64,000 nucleotides of DNA, taken from the NCBI GenBank assembly GCA_963668545.1, contig OY764868.1, positions 124,001 to 188,000 of the forward strand. The letters are read 5' to 3'. The DNA comes from G963662265 sp963668545. Lineage in GTDB: Bacteria; Spirochaetota; Spirochaetia; CADAEX01. The notes below the pieces were generated by a model. The model saw nothing but the letters and a program-made list of their open reading frames with translations. It was not told the DNA's origin and ran no database searches. Numbering within the stretch: the stretch's first letter is position 1; every line of letters starts with the position of its first letter. Positions 8,032 to 16,923 of this stretch are shown piece after piece. A program made the translations under genes and the position numbers.

Positions 8032-9831
8032 TTATTTTCCGGTATTATCTTCTGTATTGTCCTTCTTTTCCCTGAACAGGATCCCCAGTTCATCAAGCTG
8101 GTTCTTTTCAATTTCTGAAGGTGAATCATCAAGAGGGGACATCCCTGCAGTGTTTTTTGGGAAAGCAATTACTTCCCTGATTGAGTCCTCTCCTGCCATA
8201 ATCATCACCAGCCGGTCGAGGCCGGGTGCAATACCGCCATGAGGAGGCGCTCCGTATTTGAATGCATTGAGCATGAATCCGAATTTTCTTTCAGCTTCCT
8301 CTTCTGAGAATCCCACAATACTGAAAATTCTTTTCTGTATTTCGGGATCATGGACCCTTATTGAGCCTGATGCAATCTCATATCCGTTAAGTACAAGGTC
8401 ATAAAGGTCTCCCTTGACAGGACCCGGGTCCTGTTCCATTGTTTCAAGATATTTTGCCTGCGGCATTGAAAACATGTGGTGTGCAGGGTCCCACTTTTTT
8501 TCATCTTCGTTCCATTCAAAAAGAGGGAAGTCGAGGATCCATGCAAATTCGAACTTGGTCTCATCAATAAGACCAAGATCCTTTCCAAGTTTATTTCTAA
8601 CAGCTCCCAGTGAATTACATGTTGTTTTCCAGCTGTCAGCTACAAAAAGAAGCAGGTCTCCGTTTTCCGCCCCTGTTTTTTCAAGAATATCCCTTTCTTC
8701 CTCCTGGAAGAATTTGGATATTCCCCCTTCAAGCCCTTCTTCACCTTTTTTCATCCAGGCAAGTCCTTTGGCTCCGTATATTTTTGCTGTATCTTCAAGC
8801 TCTGTTATCTTTTTTCTGGAGTAATCAGCAGCACAGCCCTTTGCAAGTATATATCTTACTGTACCCCCTCCGGCGACTGCATCTTTGAATACAGAGAAGC
8901 TGCAGTTTTCTGCAATGTCTGAAAAGTCATTTATTTTCATTTCAAATCTGAGATCAGGCTTGTCTGATCCGTATGATTCCATTGCTTCGTGATAGCTCAG
9001 CCTTCTGAAGTTTTGAGGAAGCTTTATTGAAAGAGTTTTATCAAAAACGTGGGCCATCATTCCCTCTGTGAGAGAAAGGACATCCTCCCTGTCAATAAAG
9101 CTCATCTCAATATCTATCTGGGTGAATTCCGGCTGTCTGTCACCTCTTGCATCTTCATCCCGGTAGCACCTTGCTATCTGGAAGTACCTGTCAAGACCTG
9201 AAACCATGAGAAGCTGCTTGTATATCTGGGGGCTCTGGGGAAGGGCGAATGCCTTTCCAGGATAAAGTCTTGAAGGTACGATAAAGTCTCTGGCCCCTTC
9301 AGGTGTTGACTTGATAAAGGTTGGAGTTTCTATTTCGTAAAAATTCCTGCTGTTGAGGAATTCCCTTACTGCAAAAGCTGTTTCATGTCTGAGTCTTATA
9401 TTGTTTTTCATTTTCTCTGATCTGAGATCAAGAAACCTGTATTTAAGCCTCAAGTCTTCCTTCGCATTTGATTTTTCATCAACCATAAAGGGGAGTACTT
9501 CACACTGTGAAAGAATCCTTATCTCTTCCGCTTTTACCTCTATCTCTCCTGTTGTCATTTCAGGGTTTATCATTTCATCAGGCCTTTTTCTCACATGTCC
9601 GTTTACTGCGATGCAGTATTCGAATTTAAGGCTGTCAGCAAGAGTTATAAGCTCCTCAGTTGCATCTTCATCTATTACTACCTGGCTTACACCATATCTG
9701 TCTCTTAAATTTATAAAGTGGATTCCGCCGTGGTTTCTGTTTTTATATACCCATCCGTTAAGGGTAACTTTCTTCCCTTCATCTCTTCCGGAAAGTTCTC
9801 CGCATGTGTGTGTTCGTTTAAATTCATTCAT
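8032..9831 (-). CDS. aspS: Aspartate--tRNA ligase
   Basis: The 599-aa class II synthetase charges tRNA-Asp (and tRNA-Asn in organisms with a non-discriminating enzyme). It opens with an OB-fold anticodon-binding domain (residues about 1-105, GWVYKNRNHGGIHFINLRDR). It then has class II motif 2 CYRDEDARGDRQPEFTQ near residue 222, the bacterial GAD insertion (about 290-420), and motif 3 GGIAPGLDRLVM near residue 530. The length matches bacterial AspRS. The open frame extends upstream to 10023, but those 64 residues do not resemble the family, so the ATG at 9831 (MNEFKRTHTCGEL) is chosen. The ribosome site there is weak. It is a single gene, with a divergent regulator to its right. Confidence 0.95.
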   Translation of the reverse strand: MNEFKRTHTCGELSGRDEGKKVTLNGWVYKNRNHGGIHFINLRDRYGVSQVVIDEDATEELITLADSLKFEYCIAVNGHVRKRPDEMINPEMTTGEIEVKAEEIRILSQCEVLPFMVDEKSNAKEDLRLKYRFLDLRSEKMKNNIRLRHETAFAVREFLNSRNFYEIETPTFIKSTPEGARDFIVPSRLYPGKAFALPQSPQIYKQLLMVSGLDRYFQIARCYRDEDARGDRQPEFTQIDIEMSFIDREDVLSLTEGMMAHVFDKTLSIKLPQNFRRLSYHEAMESYGSDKPDLRFEMKINDFSDIAENCSFSVFKDAVAGGGTVRYILAKGCAADYSRKKITELEDTAKIYGAKGLAWMKKGEEGLEGGISKFFQEEERDILEKTGAENGDLLLFVADSWKTTCNSLGAVRNKLGKDLGLIDETKFEFAWILDFPLFEWNEDEKKWDPAHHMFSMPQAKYLETMEQDPGPVKGDLYDLVLNGYEIASGSIRVHDPEIQKRIFSIVGFSEEEAERKFGFMLNAFKYGAPPHGGIAPGLDRLVMIMAGEDSIREVIAFPKNTAGMSPLDDSPSEIEKNQLDELGILFREKKDNTEDNTGK

Positions 9832-10143
9832 GATATGAAATCTATCATCTGGAATAAACATGTTCAAGATGCGCAAAAGAAAGAAAAAAGCTGTGAAGAT
9901 GCCAGGGCCCGGTTTGTGGATTAAACAATCCATGTTTGAGGTTCCTGTTTTAGTGAAGCAATTATCATGATTATAAAAGTGTATTTGTTTATACAATTTA
10001 ATGTATGTTTTGAATGACATCAACAGTGAAATAAGTTATTATATAATAACAAATACTGTGATTTTCTGATTTTTCGTGATATTGGCTGTTCCGGTTTTTT
10101 AAGTCATTCAGGAAATGTAATATTTTTGGCAGGAGAAGATAAA
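9832..10143. other. Divergent intergenic region between aspS and the GntR gene
   Basis: About 310 bases without a gene, assuming the aspS start at 9831. It contains the palindrome listed separately at 10035-10050 and otherwise AT-rich sequence suited to two divergent promoters. No riboswitch or T-box could be recognised. Confidence 0.5.
10035..10050. promoter_or_regulatory. 16-bp perfect palindrome, candidate operator
   Basis: GTTATTATATAATAAC is a perfect dyad 94 bases before the GntR-family start codon. It may be an autoregulatory site. An AT-rich dyad can also arise as a promoter core, so the assignment is tentative. Confidence 0.35.
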
Positions 10144-10905
10144 ATGCTTAACAGCGGCAATATACCCAAATATGTACAGATTTATAACTACCTTGACGGG
10201 CTTATAAAAAGGGGAAGGATAAAAGTCGGAGACCAGCTTCCTACAGAAGAGAAGATTGCTGCTGATTTCAAGGTGAACAGAATGACAGTCCGCCAGGCTA
10301 TAGATGAATTTGTTGTAAAAAAGATGGTGGTAAGGGAGAGGGGAAGGGGAAGTTTTCTTGTAAAAAGCAGCCCCCAGGAATATCTCTGGAACTTCAACAA
10401 TATTACAAGCTTTACAGATTCCATGCTTGATGCCGGGGTTGATTCAGATTCCGAGAACATACTTATTGAACTATCTGAAGCGGACGAAAGGGTAAGCTCT
10501 CTTCTCGGGCTTGATGAAAATGATAAACGGGTGATTCATACTCTCAGGGCAAAGTACGCGGAAGGTGAAGTTGTATGTTTTGAGAGAAGCTTTCTTCCCT
10601 ATAATGATTTCCGTGAAATACTTGATATGAATATAGAAGGATCTCTCTATCATATTCTTGTGGATAAGTTCAATATTAAACTGGATCACTCAACACACAC
10701 ATTGAGCTCCTCAATTACAGGGGAAGAGGAAAAATCCCTTTTCAGAATTGATTACAATATTTCCTGCATGATGGTTGAATCTGTTACCTATGATCCGGGT
10801 AATATCCCTGTGGAAGTTCTCTATACCTGTTTCAGGGGGGATAAATTCAAGTTCAAGATAGATTCGGGAAAATATATTTACCAGAAAAAAGGGAAGCAGG
10901 ATTAA
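10144..10905 (+). CDS. GntR-family regulator with UTRA ligand domain (HutC subfamily)
   Basis: The 253-aa product has an N-terminal winged helix (residues about 5-72: YNYLDGLIKRGRIKVGDQLP, then IAADFKVNRMTVRQAIDE and a wing RERGRGSFL). A UTRA domain follows (about 90-245), which binds small sugar- or amino-acid-like effectors. An in-frame TTG at 10126 would add six residues, but the ATG at 10144 has an AGGAGA ribosome site (10131-10136) at ideal spacing. The next gene on the same strand, 178 bases away, is a solute-binding lipoprotein. That intergenic region carries repeated TTGTCTA elements, so local control of the binding-protein/diguanylate-cyclase pair is a reasonable inference. Confidence 0.9.
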   Translation: MLNSGNIPKYVQIYNYLDGLIKRGRIKVGDQLPTEEKIAADFKVNRMTVRQAIDEFVVKKMVVRERGRGSFLVKSSPQEYLWNFNNITSFTDSMLDAGVDSDSENILIELSEADERVSSLLGLDENDKRVIHTLRAKYAEGEVVCFERSFLPYNDFREILDMNIEGSLYHILVDKFNIKLDHSTHTLSSSITGEEEKSLFRIDYNISCMMVESVTYDPGNIPVEVLYTCFRGDKFKFKIDSGKYIYQKKGKQD

Positions 10906-10960
10906 AACTGTAATTTTCATGAATTCTCACCTTTTTCAGAAAATAGACTCATTATTCACT

Positions 10961-11066
10961 TATTATATTGTCTATATATTCATCATTATGAACTCTGCGT
11001 ATTATTGTTGCTCTTCAGCTGTTTTGATATGATAATATAAGCAGCATCCTTATAATATTGTCTAAA
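10961..11066 (+). repeat. Direct repeat TATNATATTGTCTANA, two copies 90 bases apart
   Basis: The copies at 10961-10976 and 11051-11066 agree at 14 of 16 positions. Both carry TTGTCTA, which resembles the TGTCTA half-site known for HutC-type GntR regulators. Upstream, the inverted half-site TAGAC occurs at about 10944. They may be binding sites for the adjacent regulator or two similar promoters. Confidence 0.4.
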
Positions 11067-11083
11067 CTTAAAGGAGCATTTCT

Positions 11084-12517
11084 TTGAAGAAAATACTACT
11101 TTTAATAATTATTATATCTTTAAGCGGAGTTATTATTTCCTGCTCAGATAAATCCAAAAACAGTCTGCTTGATCCGGATAAGCCGATTACTGTATCTGTC
11201 TGGCACTATTACAATGGAACAACAAAAGAAGCTTTTGATGAACTTGTGAGCAGCTTTAATGAAACAGTGGGAATGAGGCAAGGTATTGTAGTTGATGCCC
11301 GGAGTCAGGGCGATGTTAATCAGCTCGCTGAAGCTGTATTTGATGCTGCAAACAGATCCATCGGTTCCATGCCTATGCCGGATGTTTTTGCAGCATACCC
11401 TGATAACGCATTCAGGGTTCATCAGATTACACCGCTTGTCAGCCTGGAGACCTACTTTTCAGAAGAGGAACTAAATGAATACAGAAAAGAGTTTCTTGAA
11501 GAAGGACAGTTTATCACTGACAATCTTTACTACATAATTCCTATAGCAAAATCCTCTGAAAATCTTTATATAAATAAAAACCTGTGGTCTGAATTCAGGG
11601 ATGCTCACGGATTTACTGAAGATAATCTTAGAACATGGGAAGGTATCTATCAGCTTGCTGAAATACATTATAAAGAGACAGGTAAAGGATTCTTCGGCCT
11701 TGATGCAAATGCAAACTATTTTATTGTATCTTCAAAGCAGCTGGATGAACCGCTTTACTCATATTCAAATAACGGAACTGCAGTATTTCATTTTTCGGAA
11801 AATCTTGGAAAGAAAATCTGGGACTACTATTACCGCCCGTATATAAAAGGCTATTTTAAAAAGTCAGGACGTTTCAGTTCTGATGATGCAAAGACCGGAG
11901 ATATTCTGTGTTATACCGGATCGACTGCAGGCGCTCCGTATTTCCCCAGGACAGTTGTATTGGAAGGGGATAAAACCATGGAGATCGAGCCGCTTGTACT
12001 GCCTTATCCCGCTTTTGAGTCAGGAAGAAAAGTATCAATTCAGCAGGGCGCAGGTATGTCTATAGCAAAAAGTGACAAAGCCCATGAATACGGCGCAGCA
12101 GTTTTTCTCAAATGTTTTACCGAAACAGAGAACAACCTCAAATTTTCTGTTTCCACAGGTTATTTTCCATCAAAGAATGAAGCATTGAAACGGGAGAAAA
12201 TCTCGGAAATAGCAAAAAAACGTGATGTACCTCAAGGAGCAATTCTGGAATCAATTAAAGCTTCAGATATCATGTTTAATGAATACAGACTTTACAATAA
12301 CAAGCCTTTTGAAGGCAGCTATAAAATGAGGGTTCTTCTTGAGAGCCATTTGTTCAATAAAATCAAGACAGATCTGAATGAACTTGATAAAAGAGCAGCT
12401 GCAGGTGAAAAAAGAGGGAAAGTTATTGAAGAACTGCTGTCTGATGAAGCTTTTGCTGAGTGGATAAAAGAACTGAATAAAGAAGCTGAAAAAATACTCA
12501 ACTCCCCGGTTAATTAA
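11084..12517 (+). CDS. Extracellular solute-binding lipoprotein (family 1), no transporter partner
   Basis: The 477-aa product starts with TTG at 11084, seven bases after an AAGGAG ribosome site (11071-11076). A lipoprotein signal peptide ends at Cys20 (VIISC). The mature part opens with ITVSVWHYYNGTTKEAFDEL, typical of sugar/oligopeptide family 1 binding proteins, and has the usual two-lobed length. No ABC permease or ATPase is nearby. Instead the gene ends four bases before a membrane diguanylate cyclase. That arrangement suggests a periplasmic sensor subunit rather than a transporter component, but binding to a distant transporter cannot be excluded. Confidence 0.88.
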   Translation: MKKILLLIIIISLSGVIISCSDKSKNSLLDPDKPITVSVWHYYNGTTKEAFDELVSSFNETVGMRQGIVVDARSQGDVNQLAEAVFDAANRSIGSMPMPDVFAAYPDNAFRVHQITPLVSLETYFSEEELNEYRKEFLEEGQFITDNLYYIIPIAKSSENLYINKNLWSEFRDAHGFTEDNLRTWEGIYQLAEIHYKETGKGFFGLDANANYFIVSSKQLDEPLYSYSNNGTAVFHFSENLGKKIWDYYYRPYIKGYFKKSGRFSSDDAKTGDILCYTGSTAGAPYFPRTVVLEGDKTMEIEPLVLPYPAFESGRKVSIQQGAGMSIAKSDKAHEYGAAVFLKCFTETENNLKFSVSTGYFPSKNEALKREKISEIAKKRDVPQGAILESIKASDIMFNEYRLYNNKPFEGSYKMRVLLESHLFNKIKTDLNELDKRAAAGEKRGKVIEELLSDEAFAEWIKELNKEAEKILNSPVN

Positions 12518-12521
12518 TAAG

Positions 12522-14612
12522 ATGTTCAAAAAGAGGGAAGCTCCATCTCCAATCGGCCGCCGTTTAACAATATTCATACTGGCAATCATTATTTTACAGA
12601 CAGTTGTTTTTGTTACAATGCTGATCGGAGGAGGTGTAACCAAACAGGCAAAGTTAAATGCATATCAGCAGTTTTATGAAAAAGTCAGCAGCCGGCACGA
12701 TTATCTGCAGAGGGAAATGAGGAACAAGTGGATTAATTTTGCCCCCTACCTGTCTGATATAAAACAACTGCTGGCAGAGGAGAAAGGGCTTGAGACTGAA
12801 GTAGCACAGGAGCTGATTAATATGCTCAGATATACTCAGGCAACAGGGGCCTACCTTATTCTCCTGCCAGAGGGGAAAATAGAAGATCATCTCCCTGCTG
12901 TATATTTAAGGGATTATGATCCCAATATGAATAATTATTCCGATGATGATATATACATGATTGCAGGATCTTCAAAACTTGCACAATCATTTAAAATCCC
13001 GCTGGACGAAATATGGAAGCCCTACTTTCAGGTGAATGATGAAAATAAAGCTTTTATTGAAAAGCCGTATGAGAGCACATTTATCAGCAGCAAATCAGAA
13101 CTTTTAGGATACTGGAGCAAACCTTTCAAGCTGAATAATGATGATGTGCAAATCATCACTTACTCAATGCCTTTTCTAAGCAGCACCGGAGAAATTAAAG
13201 GAATAATCGGTATAGATATTACTCTTAACTATCTTACCGAATATCTGCCTGTTTATGAACTTCAACCCAGGGACTCTCTGGGGTATCTGATCAGTTACCG
13301 TCCGGATAACGGGGAAATGTATCCCATAGTAATGAACGGGGCAATGCAGAAGCGAATGATTGATTCTGATAAAGCAATTGAACTGAAAACAGTCAATAGC
13401 GATTTGAACCTGTATCAATTATTAAACCATCAGGGTAAAGAAAGACTGTATGCTGTTGTCAGGGAAATGGGACTGTATCGGCTGAACACACCGTTTGATA
13501 ATGAAAAGTGGTTTCTAACCGGAATCATGAGAGAGGATTACCTTTTCAGCTACAGCAGTACAATCAATAAAATTATCTGGATATCGATGATTACTGCTGT
13601 TGCTCTTGGATCCTTAGGAGGCTTTTTCATAAGTTTCCAGATTACAAAACCAATTGTCAGCCTGGCCAAACAGGTTAAGGAAAAGGAAAATGACAAACAG
13701 CTTTTCTTCAATAAAACCGGATATCTTGAACTGGACCAGCTCTCATCTGCCATAGAAACAGCTCATGAGATGATGATTGAATCAGCCTCAAGACTTTCAA
13801 AAATTGTTGCCATGTTTGATGTGCCTATTGCAGCCTATGAAATTAATAAAAAAAACCGCAACTATTTTATTACAGATAACTTTTGGAAGATTATCGGTTA
13901 TCCTGAAAATATAAATCTTACATTTAATGAATTCACAAACCAGTTTGATAAAATCTTTTCTCATGCAGAAGATCACAACGGTATTATTTTCAAGGTGGCA
14001 GGAGTAAAGGATAAATGGGTCAAACTGAGCCGGTCGACTTCAGAAAATACATCTATCGGCGCAGTCGTTGATATATCGCAGGATATACTTGAAAAGAAAA
14101 AGATTGAATATGAACGTGACCATGACCCTTTAACACAGATCTATAACAGAAAAGGATTCCAGTGGGAATTTGAAAGATGGTATTCAGGAAAAATCAACGG
14201 TACTGCAGCTGTTATCATGTTTGATCTTGATAATTTAAAAGAAGTAAATGACCTCTTCGGTCATAAATGGGGAGACAGCTATATAACAACCTTTGTAAAT
14301 TACTTGAAAGATATTGCAGATAACAGGCACTGTATTGTGGGAAGAAGATCAGGCGATGAATTTGTATGCCTGCTGTATAATTATGAAAACAAGGATGAAG
14401 TCAGAAAAGCGATGGATAGTTTATACAAGTCACTGGAAAACAGCGTCATGAGGCTGCCTGAAAATAATGTACACAAAGTCAGCGCTTCCGGAGGGCTCAT
14501 GTGGATAGAAGGCAAGAAGCTGACATATGATGAGTTGCTGCACTATGCTGATGAAATCCTGTATGAGGCCAAGCAGACAGGGAAGGGGATTTATCTGGAG
14601 AAAAAGGACTGA
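12522..14612 (+). CDS. Membrane diguanylate cyclase with periplasmic Cache-like sensor
   Basis: The 696-aa protein has one helix at about residues 14-35, a periplasmic region of about 310 residues resembling a double Cache domain, and a second helix at about 347-370. A HAMP/linker stretch and a short PAS-like region follow, then a C-terminal GGDEF domain (about 530-690). The active-site loop reads RSGDEF (residues about 608-613). The metal-binding HDPLTQIYNRKGF and FDLDNLKEVND are intact, so synthesis of cyclic di-GMP is likely. No RxxD product-inhibition site is present at the expected position upstream. The near-contact with the binding-protein gene suggests that the bound ligand controls c-di-GMP output. 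Confidence 0.9.
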   Translation: MFKKREAPSPIGRRLTIFILAIIILQTVVFVTMLIGGGVTKQAKLNAYQQFYEKVSSRHDYLQREMRNKWINFAPYLSDIKQLLAEEKGLETEVAQELINMLRYTQATGAYLILLPEGKIEDHLPAVYLRDYDPNMNNYSDDDIYMIAGSSKLAQSFKIPLDEIWKPYFQVNDENKAFIEKPYESTFISSKSELLGYWSKPFKLNNDDVQIITYSMPFLSSTGEIKGIIGIDITLNYLTEYLPVYELQPRDSLGYLISYRPDNGEMYPIVMNGAMQKRMIDSDKAIELKTVNSDLNLYQLLNHQGKERLYAVVREMGLYRLNTPFDNEKWFLTGIMREDYLFSYSSTINKIIWISMITAVALGSLGGFFISFQITKPIVSLAKQVKEKENDKQLFFNKTGYLELDQLSSAIETAHEMMIESASRLSKIVAMFDVPIAAYEINKKNRNYFITDNFWKIIGYPENINLTFNEFTNQFDKIFSHAEDHNGIIFKVAGVKDKWVKLSRSTSENTSIGAVVDISQDILEKKKIEYERDHDPLTQIYNRKGFQWEFERWYSGKINGTAAVIMFDLDNLKEVNDLFGHKWGDSYITTFVNYLKDIADNRHCIVGRRSGDEFVCLLYNYENKDEVRKAMDSLYKSLENSVMRLPENNVHKVSASGGLMWIEGKKLTYDELLHYADEILYEAKQTGKGIYLEKKD

Positions 14613-14756
14613 CAGGAATTTTTTGCAAATTCAGTTATAAGAACAGTCAGTATTTTTAAAAATTTATTCGGGAAATTTTCAATAGAAAATAGACAACCTG
14701 TTTAATTGAAGGTTATCTGTAAGCAGTTTCCTTTTCCGGAAAAGGGAAATCGCAAT

Positions 14757-14794
14757 AAAAAAGGCGCCTGGTCTTGAAGACCAGCGCCTTTTTT
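14757..14794. terminator. Bidirectional intrinsic terminator
   Basis: A stem of 6 bp and 6 bp separated by one bulged C (14761-14790, loop TTGAA) is flanked by A residues on the left and T residues on the right. It can serve both convergent genes. Confidence 0.85.
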
Positions 14795-14815
14795 AATTCA
14801 TTTTTTTAAAATAAA

Positions 14816-15118
14816 TTACTTGCCGAGAAAACCGCTGAAATATGTTTTTGCCTGGCCAAGTGGCTGAAGTGATTCAGTATACATCTCTTTGTCAAAGTAT
14901 GTAGCACCGAGATCATAGATACTTGATGCTCTTCCCCATTTCTCAATGGTTTTATCTAAGCCTGCAGCTTCGCATTCAGCTTTAAGAGTGTTTACTTCTT
15001 CGTAAAGAGCTGTAGCTTCATCCTTTGCAGGATCAGCGGGTGCTTTAGTTGATCCACAAGCAACAAACATCATTGCGATAATTGCTACTAACAGGATGAG
15101 AAATAACTTCCTTTTCAT
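14816..15118 (-). CDS. Small lipoprotein, about 80 residues mature
   Basis: The 100-aa product has a lipobox ending at Cys21 (FVAC) and a strong GAGGAGG ribosome site upstream of the ATG. The mature part is a predicted helical hairpin: ALYEEVNTLKAECEAAG, then ASSIYDLGATYFDKEMYTES. It looks like one or two degenerate TPR units and is close in style to small spirochaetal lipoproteins. I recognise no named family. A strong ribosome site and its own terminator suggest an abundant surface or periplasmic protein. Confidence 0.85.
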   Translation of the reverse strand: MKRKLFLILLVAIIAMMFVACGSTKAPADPAKDEATALYEEVNTLKAECEAAGLDKTIEKWGRASSIYDLGATYFDKEMYTESLQPLGQAKTYFSGFLGK

Positions 15119-15324
15119 AATTCCTCCTCATTAATTTAGAAAAGTTATTAAAATTGTGAATCACATTCATAATGGTTATTTATGAATGAACGATTAACAA
15201 TTTTTTAACAAAAGATTAACAATATGTTTAATTATCACCTGACAATCTGAATTTTGCAAGAAAAAATTTATTAAAACTTTTACAAAAATAAGAATATATT
15301 ATGATAATACTGATATTTTAGTAT

Positions 15325-15359
15325 AAAAAAGGCGTTCATACAGTATGAACGCCTTTTTT
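15325..15359. terminator. Bidirectional intrinsic terminator
   Basis: A perfect 16-bp stem (15325-15340 and 15344-15359) with a CAG loop has A and T runs at the two ends. It terminates the PhnW-like gene on the minus strand. Confidence 0.88.
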
Positions 15360-15378
15360 CCATAAAGATACAGCAGAA

Positions 15379-16530
15379 TCAGTATTTTACAGGAAGAGCT
15401 ACACCGCATTCCTTGAGTGCATCTTCAAGTACCTTGAATGCATCCCTGATATCTTCAGGTTTAAGTGCTCCGAGGTTGCAGATCCTGAATGTCTGAAGGT
15501 CTGCAATTTTACCAGGATAGATAGTCACGCCGTTTTCAAAAAGATAATCGTGAACTTTGCTGAAATCAAAGTTTGGATCGTTCGGGTACATAAGGCCGAC
15601 AACAAGTTTTGTCTGTTTTTCTTCAGGAAGAATGCCTTTGAAACCGAGTCTTGCCATTTCTTCATTGATAACTTTCCATCCGTCCATGAGCCTCTTGTAT
15701 TTCGGCATTTCACCTTCTTCAAAATGCTCTTTGATTGCCTGTTCAAGTGAATATATAATCTGAACAGGAGGTGTAAAGTTCATCTGCTTGTTCTTTTCGA
15801 AGAAGTCATACTGTCTCCAGAGGTTTGTATAGTATGATCTTTTCGGATAGTTTGCTGATTTTTCGATTTCTGATCTTTTCCCTATGAGGTATGAAACACC
15901 TGTGAAAGCATTCATCCCTTTCTGTGAAGAAGCCATACAGAAGTCTATGTTGTCTTTTTCAATATCAATAGGAAGAAGACCGTATGTTGATGTAGTATCA
16001 GTGATAAAAATTGAGTTGTATTTGTGAGCAAGAGCTCCCACTTCTCTTATAGGGTTGCAGAGGCCTGTACCTGTTTCCTGGTGAACCATGTAAACAACAG
16101 CAATTTCAGGATCATTTTTAAGAGTCTCTTCAACTTTTGCAAGATCAGGAAGATCTGTAACTCCGAACTGGAGATCTACAACAGGGATACTGTAGTAGTT
16201 GCATACATCAACTGCTCTTGCATTGTAGAACCCGTTGTTGATAACAAGTACTTTTTTGTCTGCAGGTACAAGTGATCCGAGAGCTACATCAATATTAATT
16301 GTTCCTGAACCTGCAAAAAGAACTGCTACGTGATCTTTTGTATTTCCATGAACAACTTTTACGAGGTCGTCACACACTTTTCTTGTAATTGAAGCAAATT
16401 CCTCTTCCCTGTGGCAGATATCGCCCTGTATAAGAGATGCTTTCACTGTTTCTGTAGTTGTGGATGGACCCGGGTTTAATAATATGTTTCTTTTAACAGT
16501 TTTATTAACTGTCTGTTCCTTAAGTACCAT
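15379..16530 (-). CDS. Class V aminotransferase of the PhnW (2-aminoethylphosphonate--pyruvate transaminase) family
   Basis: The 383-aa PLP enzyme follows the PhnW pattern from end to end. It begins LLNPGPSTTTETVKASLIQG, has the GSGT cofactor loop (FAGSGTINIDVAL), MVHQETGTGLCNPIREVG, the PLP-contact Asp in FITDTTSTYG and Schiff-base Lys204 in SSQKGMNAF. It ends with GVTIYPGKIADLQTFRICNLG. PhnW moves the amino group of 2-aminoethylphosphonate to pyruvate, giving phosphonoacetaldehyde and alanine. Around the lysine the sequence differs from textbook PhnW (QKGMNAF instead of NKCIQGV), so another aminophosphonate or a biosynthetic direction is possible. An AGGAGGAG ribosome site precedes the ATG at 16530. 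The gene is divergent from a TAXI/TRAP transporter. Confidence 0.75.
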   Translation of the reverse strand: MVLKEQTVNKTVKRNILLNPGPSTTTETVKASLIQGDICHREEEFASITRKVCDDLVKVVHGNTKDHVAVLFAGSGTINIDVALGSLVPADKKVLVINNGFYNARAVDVCNYYSIPVVDLQFGVTDLPDLAKVEETLKNDPEIAVVYMVHQETGTGLCNPIREVGALAHKYNSIFITDTTSTYGLLPIDIEKDNIDFCMASSQKGMNAFTGVSYLIGKRSEIEKSANYPKRSYYTNLWRQYDFFEKNKQMNFTPPVQIIYSLEQAIKEHFEEGEMPKYKRLMDGWKVINEEMARLGFKGILPEEKQTKLVVGLMYPNDPNFDFSKVHDYLFENGVTIYPGKIADLQTFRICNLGALKPEDIRDAFKVLEDALKECGVALPVKY

Positions 16531-16923
16531 GGCTGGTTACTCCTCCTTCAAAAACCATATCAAATATTTTAATCGTATTCTAACATTTAAGGGATATAAG
16601 TCAATGCTGATGCATTAAATACGGTAAAATATTTAGCTGTTTTTTATCTAAATACGCTTAACCATAACCTATAATTATGAATACCATGAAAATCGGTAGC
16701 TTAAACAGTTGCTGGGCTGTGAACCATATTATAAAGAAGTGATTTAGTATAAGAATTAATAATAGATTGAAAATCTGTTATGGAGATTTTAGAAATATTA
16801 AAATATTGTGAAAAAATTGTTAAAATTTTCCTTGACAAGAAACAGGAACAACAGGTTAAAATATAAGTATTAAAGTTATCTTTAAATAAGGGTGTTGCCC
16901 TTTTAAATTTTGAGGAGGAAATA
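16531..16923. other. Divergent intergenic region with promoter and inverted repeat
   Basis: About 390 bases without a gene between the PhnW-like gene and the TAXI binding protein. It holds the inverted repeat TATTTAG/CTAAATA (16630-16636 and 16648-16654, 11-base spacer), a possible operator for the PhnW-like gene. It also holds the promoter listed at 16832-16862. The rest is AT-rich with no recognisable gene or riboswitch. Confidence 0.5.
16832..16862 (+). promoter_or_regulatory. Candidate promoter of the TAXI binding-protein gene
   Basis: TTGACA (16832-16837) and TAAAAT (16857-16862) are separated by 19 bases, slightly long. A strong GAGGAGG ribosome site (16911-16917) follows before the ATG at 16924. 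Confidence 0.4.

Noticed and set aside
9832..10023. N-terminal extension of aspS
   Set aside because: The open frame reaches 10023, but the extra 64 residues do not match AspRS, which begins with MNEFKRTHTCGEL at 9831.
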